Shown here: positions 45,201 through 55,537 of the stretch, piece by piece | Layout of the letters: the number at the start of each line of letters is the position of its first letter | Position numbering within the stretch: position 1 is the stretch's first letter | NCBI GenBank assembly: GCA_022496805.1 | Contig: CM040086.1 | Span: 2,916,501 to 2,980,500 of the forward strand | DNA: 64,000 nucleotides | From: Pohlia nutans | Taxonomy: Eukaryota; Streptophyta; Bryopsida; Bryales; Mniaceae | Reading direction: 5' to 3' | Position numbers and translations under genes: made by a program | Notes under the pieces: model-generated | Told to the model about the DNA's origin: nothing | Database searches by the model: none | Seen by the model: only the letters and a program-made list of their open reading frames with translations

Positions 45201-46602
45201 TAGCTCTAAAAACTCGGACTGGTAGAAATTTTGCTTTCTTTCCTATTTCGATGAAGTATCCATCAAATGGATTTCAGAAGTACACTTAATCTCATGGATA
45301 GTCATGAAGAAAAATTGTGTAATTTAAATCAATGGAAAGCTAAAAGAATTCCCGTGCTGAATCAATGACATGTATCATTTGGAAAAGTTTTAAAAATTAT
45401 GTATTATGATTGGCAGGAGCTGTATGGTATGGGCGGTCGCAACATAGCCATTTTGGGCTTGCCACCGCTAGGCTGCATTCCGTCGCAGATTACCCTGCAC
45501 GGCGCAATCGGGGAGAAAACTTGTGTGAAGTATATGAACGACGTCGCTCTCGAGCAGAACCAAAAGACTATTGCCGCGATTGAAGACATGAAGAAGACGA
45601 CCCCCGGAGCAAGGCTAATCTACATTGACATCTACTACCCCATCTACAATGCCTTCCAAGACCCTGCAAAATACGGTAATAAATCATGCACATGATAATT
45701 TACTCTAGCCCTCAAATGAACACTAGAAGGAAATGTGTCGTTTTTCACTTACTATAAATGAAAAAGAAATGAAACGACATGGACTATGTTAGTGCCGATG
45801 AGTAGTTTTGGTCACAAGAAGACATTAACGTAAGTATAATATTCCGCCACTCTTCCCTGTTCTCACGAAATGAGGAATGAAAAATGATAGGTTTGCTACT
45901 AGTGGAATCACCTCAATCATTCTCATTAACTGTAGAAATCTTGTCTAATGTAATCATCATTCTCACTAACTGTAGAAATCTTGTCTAATGTGATAGGTCT
46001 ATGATGACTAAATGTCTATAACAACATGACTCAAAGTGGTCATTCAAGACCTATCACATTAGACAAGATTTCTCCCAGTGTAAAATGGCTTGATTGATAA
46101 CACTGCACAGAAAATGTACAAAACTGAGTGATTGCACCAGAAGGAAATGTGTTGTTTTTCACTTACTATAAATGAAAAAGGAATGAAATTGCGTCAGGCA
46201 CATGGGTTGTATTAGTGTTGGATGTGTAGTTGTGGTCACAAGAAGACAAAAATATAGGTATAATATTTCGCCACTGTTCACTGTTGCCACAAAGTGGGGA
46301 ATGAAAAACAACAGATCTGCTACAAGTGATTGTTCAGTTATTTTTCTTCTACAGTCTTGTGTTTTTTAATCGTTTTGTTTTGGGTTTTCTCAGGGTTCAA
46401 ATACGCAAGAGATGGGTGCTGTGGAACAGGAGACCTAGAAGTAGCGGTTTTGTGTAACAGAAATCTTGTGTCAGCTTGCAGCGATCCTTCTGAGCATATT
46501 TTCTGGGACAGTTTTCACCCGACCTCCCATTTCTATAGCCAGTTAGCCGACTACATGTACGCCCTTGCCAAACCTGTGATTCTGGCACCGCCCAACCCTT
46601 AA
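42282..46602 (+). CDS. GDSL-type esterase/lipase, five exons, 372 aa
   Basis: This is a secreted SGNH-fold hydrolase that should cleave acyl esters; the substrate is unknown. Exons are 42282-42570, 43804-43931, 44688-44921, 45417-45675 and 46394-46602, all with GT-AG borders and matching phases, totalling 1119 nt. Residues 1-25 form a signal peptide (VVVVILLTV core). Block I is [14 protein letters not shown] with nucleophile Ser52; block II is [10 protein letters not shown]; block III is GTNDW; block V is DSFHPT with Asp342 and His345. Length is normal for the plant family. The frame is open upstream to an ATG at 42198, but the ATG at 42282 places the signal peptide at the N terminus and is preferred. 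Introns 1 and 4 carry internal repeats. An apoplastic role in cutin or other lipid metabolism is family knowledge, not shown here. Confidence 0.92.
42640..43530 (+). repeat. Six-unit degenerate tandem repeat in intron 1 of the GDSL gene
   Basis: The block CAAGCTGCACATTGTGAG ... GACTGTCG ... TCTAGGCTCTAA ... GACATTGACTGT ... CAACTGCAGTCAAGCTTTTTGACGTT recurs at about 42642, 42807, 42980, 43130, 43292 and 43438. Later units are shortened. It fills most of the 1233-bp intron. Confidence 0.8.
45725..46329 (+). repeat. Pair of ~185-bp direct repeats in intron 4 of the GDSL gene
   Basis: Copies at 45725-45905 and 46139-46329 share AGAAGGAAATGTGT, TTTTTCACTTACTATAAATG, CACAAGAAGAC and TCGCCACT in the same order. 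Between them is the hairpin listed next. Together they resemble the two arms of a composite element, but no target duplication was found. Confidence 0.7.
45975..46072. repeat. 26-bp perfect inverted repeat in intron 4 of the GDSL gene
   Basis: GAAATCTTGTCTAATGTGAT... at 45975-46000 is perfectly complementary to 46047-46072, with a 46-nt loop. A further direct copy of the first arm (GTAGAAATCTTGTCTAATGT) lies about 40 nt upstream. Confidence 0.8.
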
Positions 46603-49050
46603 TAACTTAACTTTAGCAGCAGCCCATTCAAAGTCTATTAGAGATCAATAGAACACTATCTTGTGTTGGAATAACTTTTTTATGTGGGATAGAGATCAAA
46701 CTCAATTGGTTTTAATCTCCTCCTACAGTAAGTCTACCATGATTCTTTTTTAGCACTGCATGGTCAAGTAATTCAGACCGTGATATATGTTGTGGCACAA
46801 GTCAGCTAGAAAAGATAATTATTTATTTAAATTAGCTTATTGTTTCTTTGTGAAATCAGGAATTTATTTATTGTGTACTATGTTCAGCTCTGCAATTGGC
46901 AGTGAAGTTGATGTTTCTTTACAATTGAGTTAGTTGACTATTGAATAATTTATATTCATGTACCGTCCGGATGGAGAAAAACTTTTTTCCCCTGCTATCT
47001 CTGCCCCTTGAGATTAGAAAATTTCTGGTCTTTTTATTTTCCTTCTCTTTTTAAATTGATTTTGAGTTTTTTGATTTTGTGGTTTTTCACTAGAGTGGTT
47101 CCAAAAATTTTGTTCGATCTCTGAATTTTGAGTAGTTTAGTAGCTACAAAACAAAATTTGAGTAAAATTTTTTATTTTAATTTTTTTTGGGGGGGTTGAA
47201 GATGTGGCTTGGAACTAGATGCTCATGGATTTAAAAAACATTGTTGAAATCTGGCGATATGTAGTCAAAATAAATAAATGATTGGACTTTCTGGTATCTG
47301 ACCTCTCGGAATTTGGCAAATTAGAAAACATAAATCCAAAACGTCCCTTAGGCAGCATGTGTATGACTACTCCATAGTTTCTTGTATGTTGTAGTAATTA
47401 TGATTGTGTATTCAAATATGTTGTATACTCAAGTACAAAGGGGATATATTCGTGTAGTGAAATATAAAAATAATCATACAAACTATAAAAAATATAAAAA
47501 AATAATCATATAAAAATATATAATCATACAAAATATAAAAATTACATACAAAAAATACATTGTTGCAATGAAACTTCAAGTTTTTAGGGGACTTTACAAT
47601 ATGAATCACTCAATAATTTTTATTTTTACATTAGAATTATTCTTTAATTCAACTTCTTTAAACCTTGTGCATGAAATCATACTTCATCCTCCGGTAGAAA
47701 TATTATGAACGGTAAAAATAAGGAGTTTTGCATATTAAAAATGGGAGTTTGTTCAAGGACTTAATTTTCCTAAATGGAGAAGAACAAATTGTAACAAGAT
47801 GAAGTAATTTCATATTTTTAGCCCTTGCAGATATTTAAAATAAATAAATAATGGGCTAACCCAACATTCTACCCAAAATAGAGCAAATGGAAGAAACCAA
47901 TTGGTTGGTAGGCCGAATTTTCCAAAAAAACCAATTAAAGTCGTTCATTTCGTTATTTCAATTGTTTTCTACTACCCCATTATAAGGTAGGTAACCGTTT
48001 ACGATATTTCTACCTTACTTTCTTATTAATCCATGTTCAAAAGTGTTCAAATCTTGATGATTGAAATCTTGCACCATCATGAGGTGTGGAACTTGTGACC
48101 TCCTCAATGCTAGAGAAGAGTTCCCACACATTCCCCCAAGCCAAGAGCCCCAACCATGGAAATTGTTCATGAACAATAATTGTCACAAATTCTAATTATA
48201 CGAAGAGAACTCCACTTGAACTCCGCTTGAAAACCAGTTCTGCTTTGCCACATTGTTCTGAGTTCTAATGGAGAAGGGAGAAGGTTCTGCGAGGGCATTG
48301 AAGAGTAGGACAATGTGACGAGAGTGACAAAGGATGACACAAGGACAAAAGCATTTGATGATATAACCTTCCTCGTTGTCAATTTCGACATAAATTAATT
48401 CATTTTGTCATAAGAGTGCCACATGTCATCTTGTGATTGGTTTATGGGTGACATAGACCTCTCAAAATCTGATGTGGAAATTAGATTTCTACACAATATT
48501 GTCCGAATTTGATCCTCACATTCGGTATATAATATAATCATTCTAAAATTCCCCTTGACTCTATGATAGGAGCAATCAATTTTTACCAACAAATAGTTTT
48601 GTGGAAAAGCTCCACTCATAGTCGCCAAAAAAAGGATGCTTGAGCATTCAGGGCTAAAGAGGAATGAACACAATAATATTCATAAATGTTTTCAAACATC
48701 AGTGCAGTAAAAAAAGACTTCCTTTTGGAGAAATCCTATGTTGCACACAAACATATGTTAGTGTCTGCTTTATAAATAACATGGATTGTAACTAATCACA
48801 TTTCAAAAAGTAATCTACCTCTCTCATTCAATCTGACTGTTGAAAATTGCCAATGCATCAGTAATTGTTGAACTAACTTAATCATGAAGAGTTCTCGCGA
48901 TCAATGTTCTCTGGAATACAAATATGGTCTCCTGAAAACGCCAATTGCATCACAATTTGTCAGGCTGGAATAATCTGTATATAAAACCTCACAATATAAA
49001 CCAAAAGAAGAGTTCATCAGTTCACACAGACATCTTTCAACTGGTAATAT
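46603..49050. other. Spacer downstream of the GDSL gene, nothing recognised
   Basis: Minus-strand open stretches at 48167-48391 and 48395-48673 have no recognisable domain. The missing 3' end of the LysM gene may lie here, but I could not find a matching exon. Confidence 0.4.
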
Positions 49051-49054
49051 TTAA

Positions 49055-49304
49055 CCCCTGAAAGACCAAGAAGCCCAAATTGGACCTTGTATTTTTTTAG
49101 CAGTTTTGAATAGGTTCTATGTGAACTTCCTTTTGTTCAACTTTGTTTGTTTCTTGACCATCATATACATTACTCTTCACTGATTCCAGTTATACAAAAT
49201 TGATTCCAGTTATACAAAATTTAGTCTCATCTAAATTATATATTTCACAATATGATTAATTAAATTTGTCATTTTAAAATCATGAATCCTTGGTCCTTTA
49301 GGGG
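49055..49304. mobile_element. piggyBac-like element, type B, 250 bp
   Basis: TTAA lies at 49051-49054 and 49305-49308, with termini CCCCTGAAAGACCAAG and, as complement, CCCCTAAAGGACCAAGG. A 21-bp internal tandem duplication starts near 49179 (TGATTCCAGTTATACAAAAT). Confidence 0.72.
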
Positions 49305-49885
49305 TTAAGCAGCTACCCATCAACAGTCTGTGTCCCTTTGATAGTAACTACAAACCTACAAGCCGATTTGTAGCATACTTTAGTGTAGTTGTAGCTAGAG
49401 ACTAAGAGCTGATTTTTCAAGTAGCAACAAACACTATACATAAGAACCTATTCCAACATTCCCAGGGGTGCACTGTAAACACGTACAAGTATACGTGAAT
49501 GCACAGAAGGGGAATTAATTTGAACATTGTTGTATTACGTATATATACAATAAACATATTTAGAGCTAAAATATTGACATATACTTACATTAAACATATA
49601 TTTAAGACAGAATAGATCTATATACAAAAGTTTTTAGACATATAACCCCTCGAGAGGTTTTTAGAGAGGGTCATGAACGCAAGTGATTCTCAAACATAAT
49701 GTAGGGTGCATTCCCAGGCCAACATTCTCACTTCAATCGCTGCAGATGTAACTTAAGTTCATGAAATGAATTCCAGAGCCAACAAATCATTTTTACTCAA
49801 CCCTCTCTAATTGCGTTCCCCAGGGAGAAAAATATATGCACTCTGACATTAAGTTCAATAAATGAAGAAACGGAAATATACATAC

Positions 49886-50650
49886 CTTCATGAATGAAAT
49901 TTGGGTCGTCAAGTCCATTTGCTTCCTGAATAGCTTCAATACTTACGCCAAACTGCTTCGAGATGGAATACAGAGTGTCACCCTGCGGTCAACACCAATT
50001 GATGCTCTTTGTAAATGCAAGAGTCATGTCAATACTGGACTTAGAGAGGTCTATTATACAGGAGTTCTGTAAGGTTATTTAATAACATTTTAGTACTAAG
50101 TCTATATTCAGTTGCAAGACACGGAAACATCATCTCCAACTGTGAGGTGAAAAAATTACTCATAAAAAAGCTATTTCAAGAAAGTGCTCAGTGCTAATCG
50201 TGGTATAGCTCGAGTAAAAGTAATTACCTTCTTAATCTGATAGGTCCGCGGAATCCAAATCTCCTGTCCAACATGTAAATTGTGGGGATCTTCGATTCCA
50301 TTTGCCTACACAGAGCCAGTTGCCATGTCAGCTCATGCAAACAAAACCCTTCAGGATGTGACAAAAACCACATCGTAGACCTCAGTAAGTGAATACATGC
50401 CTTCTTCACTGAAAAATATGTTAACAAATGTTTTATCTTACAAACATGACTGAGAAAACCGCACAGGAAGGAGACATGAAAATTCAGTCATTCATCATTT
50501 CTAGGGCTACAAGCGATCTAATACGGGAGAGAATATTGAAGGTTCTGTCAATATTACCTCCATAAGAAGCTCGAGAGAACAGCCATGTCTATCAGAGATT
50601 GCATGTAATGTATCTCCTTTCTCAACCGTGTACAACATATCACCTTTAGG
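49886..50650 (-). CDS. LysM-domain protein, three recognisable exons (partial gene model)
   Basis: Minus-strand exons 50558-50650, 50228-50305 and 49886-49982 join in phase with AG and GT borders. The first LysM runs from YTVEKGDTLHAIS through ANGIEDPHNLHVGQEIWIP; the second begins YQIKKGDTLYSISKQFG and stops at NFIHEG, just before the last strand of the domain. LysM modules bind N-acetylglucosamine-containing glycans such as chitin or peptidoglycan. No signal peptide, membrane segment or kinase is seen, so receptor status is not supported. The exon at 49886 ends in a good donor (AAG|GTATGT), but I found no following exon; reading through would end at a stop near 49800. The N terminus is uncertain too. 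It is either a gene with missed exons or a truncated one. Confidence 0.7.
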
Positions 50651-51272
50651 CTGGTCACAACCAACCCAACTCTGTTAGTCCAGTCTGAAAGGTGGTAACT
50701 CACTTCATGTGAAAAAATGTACTCCGTACTTCACAATTATATCACCAATTACTCAAAAAGAAAAGTAAAATAGCATTGATGCATTGGTTTCAAATTTAAC
50801 ACAGAATGGAGGAGTTGAAGACTTGGGCAGATACCAAATTCTTCTCTCTCTGTATTCTCTTGTGATCCTGGAAAAGACTGTCCTTAAAATTCTGGAAAAA
50901 TCTGAAGGGGTTGGGTCTGCCATCATATCAAAACCACACATGACAACTCAGTGCCAAACCGACTGCAAGTTAGAGCTCAAAATGTAATGTACAAAAATTA
51001 ATTGCTCTTTGCAAAATCAAAGAAAAGTCATGTTTCCATTCATTTTCTTGAAAAACTCTTAAAAGTGGAACCTCTTGCTACGAACGCAATGTTACGTGAA
51101 AGTAGATCCTTATTATGAGAAAAAGAATGCCGAGTGGGAGGGATGTTATATCCATGACAAGGCTCTACTTTCACCTTAACCTCAATGGTTAATTCATGCT
51201 CTTGAATCAATGAAGGAAACTAAAATGCTAAAGAAAGCCACAGCATTATGATATATAGCGATGCCGGGAGAA

Positions 51273-51465
51273 CCCTTAAAAGGACCAAGGATCATAGCTT
51301 AATGAAAAATTCAGATAGGCCCAGATTTTATATCAGTGAAGAACATTGCATGTGTTGATAGAAAGAAAAAAACGAGGTTAAATAAAAAGGAAGTTAACAT
51401 TGGACCTATTTAAAACTGCTATAAAAAGACATGAGAATCAATTTGGGCTTCTTGGTTTTTTAGGG
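51273..51465. mobile_element. piggyBac-like element, type B, short copy
   Basis: Ends are CCCTTAAAAGGACCAAGG and, as complement, CCCTAAAAAACCAAG, with TTAA on the right (51467-51470) and AGAA on the left. It lies just downstream of the possible LysM first exon on the minus strand. Confidence 0.55.
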
Positions 51466-51475
51466 TTTAACTTAC

Positions 51476-51525
51476 CCCCCACCACCACCTTCGTTGCGAT
51501 TCTCAGGCTCACGTCCTTCAGCCAT
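51476..51525 (-). CDS. Possible first exon of the LysM gene
   Basis: On the minus strand an ATG at 51525 opens MAEGREPENRNEGGG and runs into a strong GTAAGT donor. It is the only good start-plus-donor I found upstream of the LysM exons. Its 50 nt leave phase 2, whereas the exon at 50650 needs phase 0, so another exon must intervene or the link is wrong. Confidence 0.25.
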
Positions 51526-51529
51526 TTTT

Positions 51530-52567
51530 CGTGCCTCCTTGGGATTCAGCGGCAATCTACACGTCCTCTGCTGGTATGCATTTCACCGACAAAAAGATTA
51601 TCAGTAAACAAGACGAACTCAAGAAACACGAGCACTTAAACCCTAACCCATGAAGTAACACTCTCTCGCCTGCTCGACACCGACACAACTACTAACTTAT
51701 TGCTTCGTAAACTGCACGAGAAATCACACAATAAACCCAATTGCACATAAGTCAACTACTACTTCATTCCTGAAGCTCAAATGAATGGAAAAAAGAAAAA
51801 GCATTGCAGGGAAGATGTCCGTCTTACCAGAGGTGCTGTGCAGAAGAATTGCCAGAAAGAAACAGAGCACTGTCTACAGTAGTTGTACCGAATTCAAACC
51901 ACATTCAACGGCATAAACACTTGATAAACTCCTTGTAATACTGTTTTATTGATGATTCTCTGTTTTTATTTGTTTGGAGAAGTCGGAATTAAGTTAAGTT
52001 ATATGTGGATGCAAAATGCCAAGCGGCGTAGACTAGTTTCTGTGGTGGGGCTGACAAGTGGCCTGGCTCTGCAATGGATGGCTTTTGCCAGGTGGTGGAT
52101 TTAGCTTGCGCCACGTGTCATGAACTCTGCTGTACACATATCCATTACCATCCATTCAACAATTCTGCCCACAGTGCAAGTTATATTTGTGTTCTAGAAT
52201 GTATTCTACTAGTACATGAGGGTGGAATTGGGTGTTGGGTGTTGGGTGTGTACACCTATTTTTGCTTGGGGTTTGCTCCAATTGAGCATCAGAAACTTCA
52301 AGGCATGGGAACATGGTGCCATGATGGTGCACTAAAATGCAATTTAGATAATTTGGTGCCAACCTCCATACCAACCTAATATGAACAAAATGACACTAAA
52401 ATGACATGTATGCGGCCTTTGGTGTCAAAATGGCACCAAAATAGTATGGCCCAACTTTTCTGATGAGGGGTTAGAGTCACAAACGAAAGCAAGTTTCATT
52501 GCAAAAAGAAAACTATATAACTCATTTTTTTAGAAATTTTAGAAATTTTAGAAGTTTAATAAATATT

Positions 52568-52663
<96 letters not shown>

Positions 52664-53442
52664 TGCCGAATTTATTTATTTTAATTTAAAAAAATGTGTG
52701 GCTAATAATAACCGACACATTCTAGGTACTAGGACATTTTAAGGCCATTTGTCATATTCTAAAAACAAAGGCAAGGGTCGACTTGACGACTATAGGTGGA
52801 AGGTAGGGTCATCTGAAAATATTTCAAAAAATGAATACCAAAATGTTTGGAGATTATTTTTCAAAAATAAAGAAACTTTCAGGATATTCTTCAATATTGC
52901 ATGTGTCAAATGGTAGCATAATCTCCACAATAGTTCTATAAAATATTAAGGGATGATTGTGATAGGAGATTTCAATTTTACTTTCTACACTAGACCCAAA
53001 GCAATTCTGAAATCAATAATTGCGTGCAAAATACTATAATCAATCCTTTGTAAGCGTTAAATCCAAAATAAAAATAAATAAATTTTTAAATGTTATATTC
53101 TTTACTCATGTGCGTAATGAATGAAACCTAAATGTCTCTAGAATGTTGTCCAAGTGAAGATGATTCCACCTAAAATATCCTACTTTATACATAACATTCT
53201 TTAGCACCTCCATTGTACAGTACACTCTTGGAAATCAACATTGCATGCCAAAATCATTGTATGCTAGAATCGTAATCTTATAGAGAATCAAAGCCATCTC
53301 TAACTAATGATGGTTTGTCAACTCAACAAACTTCTGTTTTTTAATAGTTTCTACATGTTTCACATCATTAATTCCTTATTCATATGTTGATTCTCCGCAC
53401 AAGCAAAATGATGTGCTGCAATACTAGCTAAAGAATGTTATG
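51530..53442. other. Spacer, nothing recognised apart from the AT microsatellite
   Basis: No coding or RNA feature could be supported. The segment 51830-52100 is less AT-rich than the rest. Confidence 0.45.
52570..52662. repeat. AT dinucleotide microsatellite of about 46 units
   Basis: An uninterrupted run of alternating A and T spans about 93 bp. A shorter TA run lies at 55503-55532 in intron 2 of the FHIT gene. Confidence 0.9.
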
Positions 53443-53444
53443 TA

Positions 53445-53667
53445 CTCCTTCCGTTTCATAATAAGAGTCCACTTTGCAAAAAAAATTGAGATTTAAGATA
53501 GAAATAGAGCCCAATCATGTTGAAAGGAATGAAACGCAATATTGTTTTAAAACCATGTGTCTTGATGGAAAGAGAAGGAAACGTAGGAAGGAAACACGAT
53601 AAATGTGGACTTTTAAATTGACGCAAAAAAATATGTGGTTTTGAATTCTTATTATGAAACAAACATC
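53445..53667. mobile_element. Stowaway-like MITE, 223 bp
   Basis: TA flanks both ends (53443-53444, 53668-53669). The left end CTCCTTCCGTTTCATAATAA resembles the classic plant Stowaway terminus CTCC(C/T)TCCGT; the right end is its degenerate complement with GTTTCATAATAAGA conserved. Confidence 0.7.
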
Positions 53668-54367
53668 TACGCTACGAGGAGCTCTGACCGAAATTGCATG
53701 GATGACTAACGAAAATACAATTCAATGGAATCATGAACAGAATATATTTACTACATTTACTACAGTTGTATTCAATCCAAGAAAATGGGTGTTCCTACGG
53801 TCAGAGCCAACAAAGGGAGCACATTTAATTTGAGTCTCGTTTTCAAATCCCTGCACAGGAGTTGCGAGCTCTGACACTGAGAACACAGAATGTGATATTA
53901 GAGAAAGTGATAATAAAGAGGTATAACACAGAACTCCCGGCATCGTTGCATGGGAACCATCGCTGGATTGCATCGTTCAGTTCTTGTGCGCGCAGTTTGT
54001 GGTTGGAGGTAAGTTAAGTGCAGATCATTTTCAAAATTCTGTAATCGCAAAGTAGTTTGATTGAAGCAAGCAGCATTGATTACCTTAGGAAATTTCAAGA
54101 TAAGAAATTCCAACAATAGTAACGGTGCTGTTGGGAGAGGTTTAGGGTTTACTGTCACCGATTAGCTCACAATTTAAACGACTCCGCAGCTTTGTTATAA
54201 AAATCATCCTCTTCGCCGAACGAATGAATGTCTCCTCGCATTTTTCAGCCAAGTGATGGTCCTGCTCATCATCGTTTTACTTCTTGCTTGAATTCGACAT
54301 TGTTTGCAAAAGATTGACAGAGTTTAGTAGGAAAACCCTAAAACTGTGTTCCAATGTGACAGTTCTA

Positions 54368-55499
54368 ATGCTGAGATTCTCTTCCCTTCGGAGTAGGCTG
54401 CTTCCAAGCCAGATTTGCGGACTTCATTCGTTACCAAATTCCAGAGCCCGAGTCCTGCGTGGAGTTTGGGAGCAGCCTTCAAGTACTCTCTATTCTGTCG
54501 TTGGTACGAGCTTCAAATTGTATGTACACGATTAGGGTTGTGGTGGAATTCAACAGAACTCAGTGTGTTGGTGATCTTTTTTAGGGATCCATAAAGTAAA
54601 GTAACGAGTGCTTAAATCTCTCAGGCTCCTTTTCTTTGCGTAAAAAACACATGGAGTGGATTCTCTTGCAAAGATAACAAAGAATGCATAATTTTTGGAG
54701 TTTCGTAGCATTAGTTATGATTTTTTGAAGTGAGCTTCCTATTCTTGTTCACTAGAGGGGCTAAACCTCAAGTCTTAGTGTTCTTAAATTGATGGCGGGC
54801 ATTCACACTCTGAATTTTTTGGATCCATATCTATTTCTTGGTAACTGTGCATACTCTCCACCCTTTTTAAAAGATAAAGAAAAAACATATAATCAACATC
54901 TTTGAATCTAGTTTCAACCCCATGCATCCTTATGTGTGCACCGTGAATGTGTCTTAATAAATTCTTATGTTGTTGGTCTGCCGTTCTGCTTAACCCCTAA
55001 AGGACCAAGGATTCATAGTTTTAAGATGACAAGTTTAAACAAGGATTCATAGTTTTAAGATGACAAGTTTAAACAATCATATTGTGAAACTTATAATTTG
55101 AATGGGACCAAATTTTATGTCACTAAAATCAGTGAAGAATATCACATATGATGAATTAAAAATTAAAAATAAAAAAACAAAAAGAATCTACATAAAACCG
55201 ACTGAAAATCACTGAAAAAAATAGGAGCCACCTGGTGGCCTTATGGTCCTTTAGGGGTTAACATATCCCCATGCATTGTGGTAATGAGGGTTTGGACCTT
55301 AGAGAAAATAACAGAAAGCTCTGTGAAAAGCTCTTTAGGTTGCTTAGGAATTAATGTGTTCTATTTACGCTGCAACGTTGATGTTGGGTGTTAGAAGGAC
55401 AAGGCTCGCCCAAAACAATGGCTTCCCACGATGCGCCTCATGAGATGTCGGAACAGGTTTGCTACCACACTCTACTTACAGGTCAAAGTAGAATACCTG

Positions 55500-55537
<38 letters not shown>

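Noticed and set aside
52499..52684. Tyr-Ile repeat frame
   Set aside because: It is a translation of the AT microsatellite.
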